The notes beneath the pieces are model-generated. The model was not told where the DNA came from. It saw only the letters and a list, made by a program, of their open reading frames with translations, and made no database searches. Shown in pieces: positions 17,732 to 32,700 of a stretch of 64,000 nucleotides of DNA. How positions within the stretch are numbered: the stretch's first letter is position 1; the number at the start of each line of letters is the position of its first letter. The DNA is taken from contig CAWUCO010000268.1 of assembly GCA_963920705.1 (NCBI GenBank), positions 3,038,001-3,102,000 on the forward strand. Direction: 5' to 3'. A program made the translations under genes and the position numbers. This DNA is from Odiellus spinosus. Lineage: Eukaryota; Arthropoda; Arachnida; Opiliones; Phalangiidae.

Positions 17732-20700
17732 AATAGTCAAATTTCAGATTTTAAAAATTCGCTTTTTGATATTAGATGTTTTTTGAATTGGCTATATTTT
17801 CCATGTTTTTCAACGGATTTTCCAAAACTCTTGATTTTCAGATAGACCAATATTTGCTCTTTCGAGTGGTCTTAATTTTGTCTAAATCGCTTAAAAATCA
17901 AAAGTTTTGTGTCCATTTGAATCCAATAATCTAGGATTTTTAAGCGTTTTTGCTTAATTTTAACCAATTTTATATTTGTCACTATTTTGCAATTTAGACA
18001 AAACCAAAGTCATTCGAAAGAGCAATTAATGGACAGTCTAAATAACAAGAGTTTTCAAAAATCCGTTGAAAAACAAGAAAAATATGGCCAATTCAAGAAA
18101 TCATACAATATCAAAATAGTTAAATTTCAGATTTTAAAAATTCGCTTTTTGATATTAGATGTTTTTTGAATTGGCTATATTTTCCATGTTTTTCAACGGA
18201 TTTTCCAAAACTCTTGTTTTTTAGATAGACCAATATTTGCTCTTTCGAGTAGTCTTAATTTTGTCTAAATCGCTTAAAAATCAAAAGTTTTGTGTCCATT
18301 TGAATCCAATAATCTTGGATTTTTAAGTGTTTTTGCTTTATTTTAACCAATTTTATATTTGTCACAATTTTGCAATTTAGACAAAACCAAAGTCATTCGA
18401 AAGAGCAATTAATGGACAGTCTAAATAACAAGAGTTTTCAAAAATCCGTTGAAAAACAAGAAAAATATGGCCAATTCAAGAAATCATACAATATCAAAAT
18501 AGTCAAATTTCAGATTTTAAAAATTCGCTTTTTGATATTAGATGTTTTTTGAATTGGCTATATTTTCCATGTTTTTCAACGGATTTTCCAAAACTCTTGT
18601 TTTTTAGATAGACCAATATTTGCTCTTTCGAGTAGTCTTAATTTTGTCTAAATCGCTTAAAAATCAAAAGTTTTGTGTCCATTTGAATCCAATAATCTTG
18701 GATTTTTAAGCGTTTTTGCTTAATTTTAACCAATTTTATATTTGTCACAATTTTGCAATTTAGACAAAACCAAAGTCATTCGAAAGAGCAATAATTGGAC
18801 AGTCTAAATAACAAGAGTTTTCAAAAATCCGTTGAAAAACAAGAAAAATATGGCCAATTCAAGAAATCATACAATATCAAAATAGTCAAATTTCAGATTT
18901 TAAAAATTCGCTTTTTGATATTAGATGTTTTTTGAATTGTCCATATTTTCCATGTTTTTCAACGGATTTTCCAAAACTCTTGTTTTTTAGATAGACCAAT
19001 ATTTGCTCTTTCGAGTTGTCTAATTTTGTCTAAATCGCTTAAAAATCAAAAGTTTTGTGTCCATTTGAATCCAATAATCTTGGATTTTTAAGCGTTTTTG
19101 CTTAATTTTAACCAATTTTATATTTGTCACAATTTTGCAATTTAGACAAAACCAAAGTCATTCGAAAGAGCAATTAATGGACAGTCTAAATAATAAGAGT
19201 TTTCAAAAATCCGTTGAAAAACAAGAAAAATATGGCCAATTCAAAAAACATCTAATATCAAAAAGCGAATTTTTAAAATCTGAAATTTGACTATTTTGAT
19301 ATTGTATGGTTTCTTGAATTGGCCATATTTTTCTTGTTTTTCAAGGGATTTTTGAAAACTCTTATTATTTAGACTGTCCATTAATTGCTCTTTCGAATGA
19401 CATTGGTTTTGTCTAAATTGCAAAATTGTGACCAATATAAAATTGGTTAAAATTAAGCAAAAACGCTTAAAAATCCAAGATTATTGAATTCAAATGGACA
19501 CAAAACTTTTGATTTTTAAGCGATTTAGACAACATTAAGACTACTCGAAAGAGCAAATATTGGTCTATCTAAAAAACAAGAGTTTTGGAAAATCCGTTGA
19601 AAAACATGGAAAATATGGACAATTCAAAAAACATCTAATATCAAAAAGCGAATTTTTAAAATCTGAAATTTGACTATTTTGATATTGTATGATTTCTTGA
19701 ATTGGCCATATTTTTCTTGTTTTTCAACGGATTTTTGAAAACTCTTGTTATTTAGACTGTCCATTAATTGCTCTTTCGAATGACTTTGGTTTTGTCTAAA
19801 TTGCAAAATTGTGACAAATATAAAATTGGTTAAAATAAAGCAAAAACACTTAAAAATCCAAGATTATTTGATTCAAATGGACACAAAACTTTTGATTTTT
19901 AAGCGATTTAGACAAAATTAAGTCTACTCGAAAGAGCAAATATTGGTCTATCTAAAAAACAAGAGTTTTGGAAAATCCGTTGAAAAACATGGAAAATATG
20001 GACAATTCAAAAAACATCTAATATCAAAAAGCTAATTTTTAAAATCTGAAATTTGACTATTTTGATATTCTATGATTTCTTGAATTGGCCATATTTTTCT
20101 TGTTTTTCAACGGATTTTTGAAAACTCTTATTATTTAGACTGTCCATTAATTGCTCTTTCGAATGACTTTGGTTTTGTCTAAATTGCAAAATTGTGACAA
20201 ATATAAAATTGGTTAAAATAAAGCAAAAACACTTAAAAATCCAAGATTATTGGATTCAAATGGACACAAAACTTTTGATTTTTAAGCGATTTAGACAAAA
20301 TTAAGACTACTCGAAAGAGCAAATATTGGTCTATCTAAAAAACAAGAGTTTTGGAAAATCCTTTGAAAAACAAGAAAAATATGGCCAATTCAAAAAACAT
20401 CTAATATCAAAAAGCGAATTTTGAAAATCTGAAATTTGACTATTTCTATATTGTATGGTTTCTTGAATTGGCCATATTTTTCTTGTTTTTCAACGGATTT
20501 TTGAAAACTCTTATTATTTAGACTGTCCATTAATTGCTCTTTCGAATGACTTTGGTTTTGTCTAAATTGCAAAATTGTGACCAATATAAAATTGGTTAAA
20601 ATTAAGCAAAAACGCTTAAAAATCCAAGATTATTGGATTCAAATGGACACAAAACTTTTGATTTTTAAGCGATTTAGACAAAATTAAGACCACTCGAAAG

Positions 20701-23700
20701 AGCAAATATTGGTCTATCTAAAAAACAAGAGTTTTGGAAAATCCGTTGAAAAACATGGAAAATATGGACAATTCAAAAAGCATCTAATATCAAAAAGCGA
20801 ATTTTGAAAATCTGAAATTTGACTATTTTGATATTCTATGATTTCTTGAATTGGCCATATTTTTCTTGTTTTTCAACGGATTTTTGAAAACTCTTATTAT
20901 TTAGACTGTCCATTAATTGCTCTTTCGAATGACTTTGATTTTGTCTAAATTGCAAAATTGTGACAAATATAAAATTGGTTAAAATTAAGCAAAAACGCTT
21001 AAAAATCCAAGATTATTGGATTCAAATGGACACAAAACTTTTGATTTTTAAGCGATTTAGACAAAATTAAGACCACTCGAAAGAGCAAATATTGGTCTAT
21101 CTAAAAACAAGAGTTTTGGAAAATCCGTTGAAAAACATGGAAAATATAGCCAAGTCAAAAAACATCTAATATCAAAAAGCGAATTTTTAAAATCTGAAAT
21201 TTGACTATTTTGATATTGTATGGTTTCTTGAATTGGCCATATTTTTCTTGTTTTTCAACGGATTTTTGAAAACTCTTATTATTTAGACTGTCCATTAATT
21301 GCTCTTTCGAATGACTTTGGTTTTGTCTAAATTGCAAAATTGTGACAATTATAAAATTGGTTAAAATTAAGCAAAAACACTTAAAAATCCAAGATTATTG
21401 GATTCAAATGGACACAAAACTTTTGATTTTTAAGCAATTTAGACAAAATTAAGACCACTCGAAAGAGCAAATATTGGTCTATCTAAAAAACATGAGTTTT
21501 GGAAAATCCGTTGAAAAACATGGAAAATATGGACAATTCAAAAAACATCTAATATCAAAAAGCGAATTTTTAAACCTGAAATTTGACTATTTTGATATTG
21601 TATGATTTCTTGAATTGGCCATATTTTTCTTGTTTTTTAACGGATTTTTGAAAACTCTTGATATTTGGACTGTCCATTAATTGCTCTTTCGAATGACTTT
21701 GGTTTTGTCTAAATTGCAAAATTGTGACAAATATAAAATTGGTTAAAATAAAGCAAAAACACTTAAAAATTCAAGATTATTGGATTCAAATGGACACAAA
21801 ACTTTTGATTTTTAAGCGTTTTAGACAAAATTAAGACTACTCGAAAGAGCAAATATTGGTCTATCTAAAAAACAAGAGTTTTGGAAAATCCGTTGAAAAA
21901 CATGGAAAATATGGACAATTCAAAAAACATCTAATATCAAAAAGCGAATTTTGAAAATCTGAAATTTGACTATTTTGATATTCTATGATTTCTTGAATTG
22001 GCCATATTTTTCTTGTTTTTCAACGGATTTTTGAAAACTCTTATTATTTAGACTGTCCATTAATTGCTCTTTCGAATGACTTTGGTTTTGTCTAAATTGC
22101 AAAATTGTGACAAATATAAAATTGGTTAAAATTAAGCAAAAACGCTTAGAAATCCAAGATTATTGGATTAAAATGGACACAAAACTTTTGATTTTTAAGC
22201 GATTTAGACAAAATTAAGACCACTCGAAAGAGCAAATATTGGTCTATCTAAAAAACAAGAGTTTTGGAAAATCCGTTGAAAAACATGGAAAATATGGACA
22301 ATTCAAAAAACATCTAATATCAAAAAGCGAATTTTGAAAATCTGAAATTTTACTATTTTGATATTCTATGATTTCTTGAATTGGCCATATTTTTCTTGTT
22401 TTTCAACGGATTTTTGAAAACTCTTGTTATATAGACTGTCCATTAAATGCTCTTTCGAATGACTTTGGTTTTGTCTAAATTGCAAAATTGTGACCAATAT
22501 AAAATTGGTTAAAATTAAGCAAAAACGCTTAAAAATCCAAGATTATTGGATTCAAATGGACACAAAACTTTTGATTTTTAAGCGATTTAGACAAAATTAA
22601 GACCACTCGAAAGAGCAAATATTGGTCTATCTAAAAAACATGAGTTTTGGAAAATCCGTTGAAAAACATGGAAAATATGGACAATTCAAAAAACATCTAA
22701 TATCAAAAAGCGAATTTTTAAAATCTGAAATTTGACTATTTTGATATTGTATGATTTCTTGAATTGGCCATATTTTTCTTGTTTTTCAACGGATTTTTGA
22801 AAACTCTTGTTATTTAGACTGTCCATTAATTGCTCTTTCGAATGACTTTGGTTTTGTCTAAATTGCAAAATTGTGACAAATATAAAATTGGTTAAAATAA
22901 AGCAAAAACACTTAAAAATCCAAGATTATTGGATTCAAATGGACACAAAACTTTTGATTTTTTAAGCGATTTAGACAAAATTAAGACTACTCGAAAGAGC
23001 AAATATTGGTCTATCTAAAAAACAAGAGTTTTGGAAAATCCGTTGAAAAACATGGAAAATATGGACAATTCAAAAAACATCTAATATCAAAAAGCGAATT
23101 TTGAAAATCTGAAATTTGACTACTTTGATATTCTATGATTTCTTGAATTGGCCATATTTTTCTTGTTTTTCAACGGATTTTTGAAAACTCTTATTATTTA
23201 GACTGTCCATTAATTGCTCTTTCGAATGACTTTGGTTTTGCCTAAATTGCGAAATTGTGACACTTATAAAATTGGTTAAAATTAAGCAAAAACGCTTAAA
23301 AATCCAAGATTATTGGATTCAAATGGACACAAAACTTTTGATTTTTAAGCGATTTAGACAAAATTAAGACCACTCGAAAGAGCAAATATTGGTCTATCTA
23401 AAAAACATGAGTTTTGGAAAATCCGTTGAAAAACATGGAAAATATGGACAATTCAAAAAACATCTAATATCAAAAAGCGAATTTTTAAAATCTGAAATTT
23501 GACTATTTTGATATTGTATGATTTCTTGAATTGGCCATATTTTTCTTGTTTTTCAACGGATTTTTGAAAACTCTTGTTATTTAGACTGTCCATTAATTGC
23601 TCTTTCGAATGACTTTGGTTTTGTCTAAATTGCAAAATTGTGACAAATATAAAATTGTTTAAAATAAAGCAAAAACACTTAAAAATCCAAGATTATTGGA

Positions 23701-26700
23701 TTCAAATGGACACAAAACTTTTGATTTTTTAAGCGATTTAGACAAAATTAAGACTACTCGAAAGAGCAAATATTGGTCTATCTAAAAAACAAGAGTTTTG
23801 GAAAATCCGTTGAAAAACATGGAAAATATGGACAATTCAAAAAACATCTAATATCAAAAAGCGAATTTTGAAAATCTGAAATTTGACTACTTTGATATTC
23901 TATGATTTCTTGAATTGGCCATATTTTTCTTGTTTTTCAACGGATTTTTGAAAACTCTTATTATTTAGACTGTCCATTAATTGCTCTTTCGAATGACTTT
24001 GGTTTTGCCTAAATTGCGAAATTGTGACACTTATAAAATTGGTTAAAATTAAGCAAAAACGCTTAAAAATCCAAGATTATTGGATTCAAATGGACACAAA
24101 ACTTTTGATTTTTAAGCGATTTAGACAAAATTAAGACCACTCGAAAGAGCAAATATTGGTCTATCTAAAAAACATGAGTTTTGGAAAATCCGTTGAAAAA
24201 CATGGAAAATATGGACAATTCAAAAAACATCTAATATCAAAAAGCGAATTTTTAAAATCTGAAATTTGACTATTTTGATATTGTATGATTTCTTGAATTG
24301 GCCATATTTTTCTTGTTTTTCAACGGATTTTTGAAAACTCTTGTTATTTAGACTGTCCATTAATTGCTCTTTCGAATGACTTTGGTTTTGTCTAAATTGC
24401 AAAATTGTGACAAATATAAAATTGGTTAAAATAAAGCAAAAACACTTAAAAATCCAAGATTATTGGATTCAAATGGACACAAAACTTTTGATTTTTTAAG
24501 CGATTTAGACAAAATTAAGACTACTCGAAAGAGCAAATATTGGTCTATCTAAAAAACAAGAGTTTTGGAAAATCCGTTGAAAAACATGGAAAATATGGAC
24601 AATTCAAAAAACATCTAATATCAAAAAGCGAATTTTGAAAATCTGAAATTTGACTACTTTGATATTCTATGATTTCTTGAATTGGCCATATTTTTCTTGT
24701 TTTTCAACGGATTTTTGAAAACTCTTATTATTTAGACTGTCCATTAATTGCTCTTTCGAATGACTTTGGTTTTGCCTAAATTGCGAAATTGTGACACTTA
24801 TAAAATTGGTTAAAATTAAGCAAAAACACTTAAAAATCCAAGATTATTGGATTCAAATGGACACAAAACTTTTGATTTTTAAGCGATTTAGACAAAATTA
24901 AGACCACTCGAAAGAGCAAATATTGGTCTATCTAAAAAACAAGAGTTTTGGAAAATCCGTTAAAAAACATGGAAAATATGGACAATTCAAAAAACATCTA
25001 ATATCAAAAAGCGAATTTTGAAAATCTGAAATTTGACTATTTTGATATTGTATGATTTCTTGAATTGGCCATATTTTTCTTGTTTTTCAACGGATTTTTG
25101 AAAACTCTTATTATTTAGACTGTCCATTAATTGCTCTTTCGAATGACGTTGGTTTTGTCTAAATTGCAAAATTGTGACCAATATAAAATTGGTTAAAATT
25201 AAGCAAAAACGCTTAAAAATCCAAGATTATTGAATTCAAATGGACACAAAACTTTTGATTTTTAAGCGATTTAGACAAAATTAAGACCACTCGAAAGAGC
25301 AAATATTGGTCTATCTAAAAAACAAAAGTTTTGGAAAATCCGTTGAAAAACATGGAAAATATAGCCAATTCAAAAAACATCTAATATCAAAAAGCGAATT
25401 TTTAAAATCTGAAATTTGACTATTTTGATATTGTATGGTTTCTTGAATTGGCCATATTTTTCTTGTTTTTCAACGGATTTTCGAAAACTCTTATTATTTA
25501 GACTGTCCATTAATTGCTCTTTCGAATGACTTTGGTTTTGTCTAAATTGCAAAATTGTGACCAATATAAAATTGGTTAAAATTAAGCAAAAACGCTTAAA
25601 AATCCAAGATTATTGGATTCAAATGGACACAAAACTTTTGATTTTTAAGCGATTTAGACAAAATTAAGACCACTCGAAAGAGCAAATATTGGTCTATCTA
25701 AAAAACAAGAGTTTTGGAAAATCCGTTGAAAAACATGGAAAATATAGCCAATTCAAAAAACATCTAATATCAAAAAGCGAATTTTTAAAATCTGAAATTT
25801 GACCATTTTGATATTGTATGGTTTCTTGAATTGGCCATATTTTTCTTGTTTTTCAACGGATTTTTGAAAACTCTTATTATTTAGACTGTCCATTAATTGC
25901 TCTTTCGAATGACTTTGGTTTTGTCTAAATTGCAAAATTGTGACAATTATAAAATTGGTTAAAATTAAGCAAAACACTTAAAAATCCAAGATTATTGGAT
26001 TCAAATGGACACAAAACTTTTGATTTTTAAGCGATTTAGACAAAATTAAGACCACTCGAAAGAGCAAATATTGGTCTATCTAAAAAACATGAGTTTTGGA
26101 AAATCCGTTGAAAAACATGGAAAATATGGACAATTCAAAAAACATCTAATATCAAAAAAGCGAATTTTTAAAATCTGAAATTTGACTATTTTGATATTGT
26201 ATGATTTCTTGAATTGGCCATATTTTTCTTGTTTTTCAACGGATTTTTGAAAACTCTTGTTATTTAGACTGTCCATTAATTGCTCTTTCGAATGACTTTG
26301 GTTTTGTCTAAATTGCAAAATTGTGACAAATATAAAATTGGTTAAAATAAAGCAAAAACACTTAAAAATCCAAGATTATTGGATTCAAATGGACACAAAA
26401 CTTTTGATTTTTTAAGCGATTTAGACAAAATTAAGACTACTCGAAAGAGCAAATATTGGTCTATCTAAAAAACAAGAGTTTTGGAAAATCCGTTGAAAAA
26501 CATGGAAAATATGGACAATTCAAAAAACATCTAATATCAAAAAGCGAATTTTGAAAATCTGAAATTTGACTACTTTGATATTCTATGATTTCTTGAATTG
26601 GCATATTTTTCTTGTTTTTCAACGGATTTTTGAAAACTCTTGTTATTTAGACTGTCCATTAATTGCTCTTTCGAATGACTTTGGTTTTGTCTAAATTGCA

Positions 26701-29700
26701 AAATTGTGACCAATATAAAATTGGTTAAAATTAAGCAAAAACGCTTAAAAATCCAAGATTATTGGATTCAAATGGACACAAAACTTTTGATTTTTAAGCG
26801 ATTTAGACAAAATTAAGACCACTCGAAAGAGCAAATATTGGTCTATCTAAAAAACAAGAGTTTTGGAAAATCCGTTGAAAAACATGGAAAATATAGCCAA
26901 TTCAAAAAACATCTAATATCAAAAAGCGAATTTTTAAAATCTGAAATTTGACTATTTTGATATTGTATGGTTTCTTGAATTGGCCATATTTTTCTTGTTT
27001 TTCAACGGATTTTTGAAAACTCTTATTATTTAGACTGTCCATTAATTGCTCTTTCGAATGACTTTGGTTTTGTCTAAATTGCAAAATTGTGACAATTATA
27101 AAATTGGTTAAAATTAAGCAAAACACTTAAAAATCCAAGATAATTGGATTCAAATGGACACAAAACTTTTGATTTTTAAGCGATTTAGACAAAATTAAGA
27201 CCACTCGAAAGAGCAAATATTGGTCTATCTAAAAAACATGAGTTTTGGAAAATCCGTTGAAAAACATGGAAAATATAGCCAATTCAAAAAACATCTAATA
27301 TCAAAAAGCGAATTTTTAAAATCTGAAATTTGACTATTTTGATATTGTATGGTTTCTTGAATTGGCCATATTTTTCTTGTTTTTCAACGGATTTTTGAAA
27401 ACTCTTATTATTTAGACTGTCCATTAATTGCTCTTTCGAATGACTTTGGTTTTGTCTAAATTGCAAAATTGTGACAATTATAAAATTGGTTAAAATTAAG
27501 CAAAACACTTAAAAATCCAAGATAATTGGATTCAAATGGACACAAAACTTTTGATTTTTAAGCGATTTAGACAAAATTAAGACCACTCGAAAGAGCAAAT
27601 ATTGGTCTATCTAAAAAACATGAGTTTTGGAAAATCCGTTGAAAAACATGGAAAATATGGACAATTCAAAAAACATCTAATATCAAAAAGCGAATTTTTA
27701 AAATCTGAAATTTGACTATTTTGATATTGTATGATTTCTTGAATTGGCCATATTTTTCTTGTTTTTCAACGGATTTTTGAAAACTCTTGTTATTTAGACT
27801 GTCCATTAATTGCTCTTTCGAATGACTTTGGTTTTGTCTAAATTGCAAAATTGTGACAAATATAAAATTGGTTAAAATAAAGCCAAAACACTTGAAAATC
27901 CAAGATTATTGGATTCAAATGGACGCAAAACTTTTGATTTTTTAAGCGATTTAGACAAAATTAAGACTACTCGAAAGAGCAAATATTGGTCTATCTAAAA
28001 AACAAGAGTGTTGGAAAATCCGTTGAAAAACATGGAAAATATGGACAATTCAAAAAACATCTAATATCAAAAAGCGAATTTTGAAAATCTGAAATTTGAC
28101 TATTTTGATATTCTATGATTTCTTGATTTGGCCATATTTTTCTTGTTTTTCAACGGATTTTTGAAAACTCTTATTATTTAGACTGTCCATTAATTGCTCT
28201 TTCGAATGACTTTGGTTTTGTCTAAATTGCAAAATTGTGACAAATATAAAATTGGTTAAAATAAAGCAAAAACACTTAAAAATCCAAGATTATTGGATTC
28301 AAATGGACACAAAACTTTTGATTTTTAAGCGATTTAGACAAAATTAAGACCACTCGAAAGAGCAAATATTGGTCTATCTAAAAAACAAGAGTTTTGGAAA
28401 ATCCGTTGAAAAACATGGAAAATATAGCCAATTCAAAAAACATCTAATATCAAAAAGCGAATTTTTAAAATCTGAAATTTGACTATTTTGATATTGTATG
28501 GTTTCTTGAATTGGCCATATTTTTCTTGTTTTTTAACGGATTTTTGAAAACTCTTATTATTTAGACTGTCCATTAATTGCTCGTTCGAATGACTTTGGTT
28601 TTGTGTAAATTGCAAAATTGTGACAATTATAAAATTGGTTAAAATTAAGCAAAAACACTTAAAAATCCAAAATTATTGGATTCAAATGGACACAAAACTT
28701 TTGATTTTTAAGCGATTTAGACAAAATTAAGACCACTCGAAAGAGCAAATATTGGTCTATCTAAAAAACAAGAGTTTTGGAAAATCCGTTGAAAAACATG
28801 GAAAATAAGGACAATTCAAAAAACATCTAATATCAAAAAGCGAATTTTGAAAATCTGAAATTTTACTATTTTGATATTCTATGATTTCTTGAATTGGCCA
28901 TATTTTTCTTGTTTTTCAACGGATTTTTGAAAACTCTTATTATTTAGACTGTCCATTAATTGCTCTTTCGAATGACTTTGGTTTTGTCTAAATTACAAAA
29001 TTGTGACAAATATAAAATTGGTTAAAATTAAGCAAAAACGCTTAAAAATCCAAGATTATTGGATTAAAATGGACACAAAACTTTTGATTTTTAAGCGATT
29101 TAGACAAAATTAAGACCACTCGAAAGAGCAAATATTGGTCTATCTGAAAATCAAGAGTTTTGGAAAATCCGTTGAAAAACATGGAAAATATAGCCAATTC
29201 AAAAAACATCTAATATCAAAAAGCGAATTTTTAAAATCTGAAATTTGACTATTTTGATATTGTATGGTTTCTTGAATTGGCCATATTTTTCTTGTTTTTC
29301 AACGGATTTTTGAAAACTCTTATTATTTAGACTGTCCATTAATTGCTCTTTCGAATGACTTTGGTTTTGTCTAAATTGCAAAATTGTGACAATTATAAAA
29401 TTGGTTAAAATTAAGCAAAACACTTAAAAATCCAAGATAATTGGATTCAAATGGACACAAAACTTTTGATTTTTAAGCGATTTAGACAAAATTAAGACCA
29501 CTCGAAAGAGCAAATATTGGTCTATCTAAAAAACATGAGTTTTGGAAAATCCGTTGAAAAACATGGAAAATATAGCCAATTCAAAAAACATCTAATATCA
29601 AAAAGCGAATTTTTAAAATCTGAAATTTGACTATTTTGATATTGTATGGTTTCTTGAATTGGCCATATTTTTCTTGTTTTTCAACGGATTTTTGAAAACT

Positions 29701-32700
29701 CTTATTATTTAGACTGTCCATTAATTGCTCTTTCGAATGACTTTGGTTTTGTCTAAATTGCAAAATTGTGACAATTATAAAATTGGTTAAAATTAAGCAA
29801 AACACTTAAAAATCCAAGATAATTGGATTCAAATGGACACAAAACTTTTGATTTTTAAGCGATTTAGACAAAATTAAGACCACTCGAAAGAGCAAATATT
29901 GGTCTATCTAAAAAACATGAGTTTTGGAAAATCCGTTGAAAAACATGGAAAATATGGACAATTCAAAAAACATCTAATATCAAAAAGCGAATTTTTAAAA
30001 TCTGAAATTTGACTATTTTGATATTGTATGATTTCTTGAATTGGCCATATTTTTCTTGTTTTTCAACGGATTTTTGAAAACTCTTGTTATTTAGACTGTC
30101 CATTAATTGCTCTTTCGAATGACTTTGGTTTTGTCTAAATTGCAAAATTGTGACAAATATAAAATTGGTTAAAATAAAGCCAAAACACTTGAAAATCCAA
30201 GATTATTGGATTCAAATGGACGCAAAACTTTTGATTTTTTAAGCGATTTAGACAAAATTAAGACTACTCGAAAGAGCAAATATTGGTCTATCTAAAAAAC
30301 AAGAGTGTTGGAAAATCCGTTGAAAAACATGGAAAATATGGACAATTCAAAAAACATCTAATATCAAAAAGCGAATTTTGAAAATCTGAAATTTGACTAT
30401 TTTGATATTCTATGATTTCTTGAATTGGCCATATTTTTCTTGTTTTTCAACGGATTTTTGAAAACTCTTATTATTTAGACTGTCCATTAATTGCTCTTTC
30501 GAATGAGTTTGTTTTTGTCTAAATTGCAAAATTGTGACAATTATAAAATTGGTTAAAATTAAGCAAAAACACTTAAAAATCCAAGATTATTGGATTCAAA
30601 TGGACACAAAACTTTTGATTTTTAAGCGATTTAGACAAAATTAAGACCACTCGAAAGAGCAAATATTGGTCTATCTGAAAATCAAGAGTTTTGGAAAATC
30701 CGTTGAAAAACATGGAAAATATGGACAATTCAAAAAACATCTAATATCAAAAAGCGAATTTTGAAAATCTGAAATTTGACTATTTTGATATTCTATGATT
30801 TCTTGATTTGGCCATATTTTTCTTGTTTTTCAACGGATTTTTGAAAACTCTTATTATTTAGACTGTCCATTAATTGCTCTTTCGAATGACTTTGGTTTTG
30901 TCTAAATTGCAAAATTGTGACAAATATAAAATTGGTTAAAATAAAGCAAAAACACTTAAAAATCCAAGATTATTGGATTCAAATGGACACAAAACTTTTG
31001 ATTTTTAAGCGATTTAGACAAAATTAAGACCACTCGAAAGAGCAAATATTGGTCTATCTAAAAAACAAGAGTTTTGGAAAATCCGTTGAAAAACATGGAA
31101 AATATAGCCAATTCAAAAAACATCTAATATCAAAAAGCGAATTTTTAAAATCTGAAATTTGACTATTTTGATATTGTATGGTTTCTTGAATTGGCCATAT
31201 TTTTCTTGTTTTTTAACGGATTTTTGAAAACTCTTATTATTTAGACTGTCCATTAATTGCTCGTTCGAATGACTTTGGTTTTGTGTAAATTGCAAAATTG
31301 TGACAATTATAAAATTGGTTAAAATTAAGCAAAAACACTTAAAAATCCAAAATTATTGGATTCAAATGGACACAAAACTTTTGATTTTTAAGCGATTTAG
31401 ACAAAATTAAGACCACTCGAAAGAGCAAATATTGGTCTATCTAAAAAACAAGAGTTTTGGAAAATCCGTTGAAAAACATGGAAAATAAGGACAATTCAAA
31501 AAACATCTAATATCAAAAAGCGAATTTTGAAAATCTGAAATTTTACTATTTTGATATTCTATGATTTCTTGAATTGGCCATATTTTTCTTGTTTTTCAAC
31601 GGAATTTTGAAAACTCTTATTATTTAGACTGTCCATTAATTGCTCTTTCGAATGACTTTGGTTTTGTCTAAATTACAAAATTGTGACAAATATAAAATTG
31701 GTTAAAATTAAGCAAAAACGCTTAAAAATCCAAGATTATTGGATTAAAATGGACACAAAACTTTTGATTTTTAAGCGATTTAGACAAAATTAAGACCACT
31801 CGAAAGAGCAAATATTGGTCTATCTGAAAATCAAGAGTTTTGGAAAATCCGTTGAAAAACATGGAAAATATGGACAATTCAAAAAACATCTAATATCAAA
31901 AAGCGAATTTTGAAAATCTGAAATTTGACTATTTTGATATTCTATGATTTCTTGAATTGGCCATATTTTTCTTGTTTTTCAACGGATTTTTGAAAACTCT
32001 TATTATTTAGACTGTCCATTAATTGCTCTTTCGAATGACTTTGGTTTTGTCTAAATTGCAAAATTGTGACAAATATAAAATTGGTTAAAATAAAGCAAAA
32101 ACACTTAAAAATCCAAGATTATTGGATTCAAATGGACACAAAACTTTTGATTTTTAAGCGATTTAGACAAAATTAAGACCACTCGAAAGAGCAAATATTG
32201 GTCTATCTAAAAAACAAGAGTTTTGGAAAATCCGTTGAAAAACATGGAAAATATAGCCAATTCAAAAAACATCTAATATCAAAAAGCGAATTTTTAAAAT
32301 CTGAAATTTGACTATTTTGATATTGTATGGTTTCTTGAATTGGCCATATTTTTCATGTTTTTTAACGGATTTTTGAAAACTCTTATTATTTAGACTGTCC
32401 ATTAATTGCTCGTTCGAATTACTTTGGTTTTGTGTAAATTGCAAAATTGTGACAATTATAAAATTGGTTAAAATTAAGCAAAAACACTTAAAAATCCAAG
32501 ATTATTGGATTCAAATGGACACAAAACTTTTGATTTTTAAGCGATTTAGACAAAATTAAGACCACTCGAAAGAGCAAATATTGGTCTATCTAAAAAACAA
32601 GAGTTTTGGAAAATCCGTTGAAAAACATGGAAAATAAGGACAATTCAAAAAACATCTAATATCAAAAAGCGAATTTTGAAAATCTGAAATTTGACTATTT

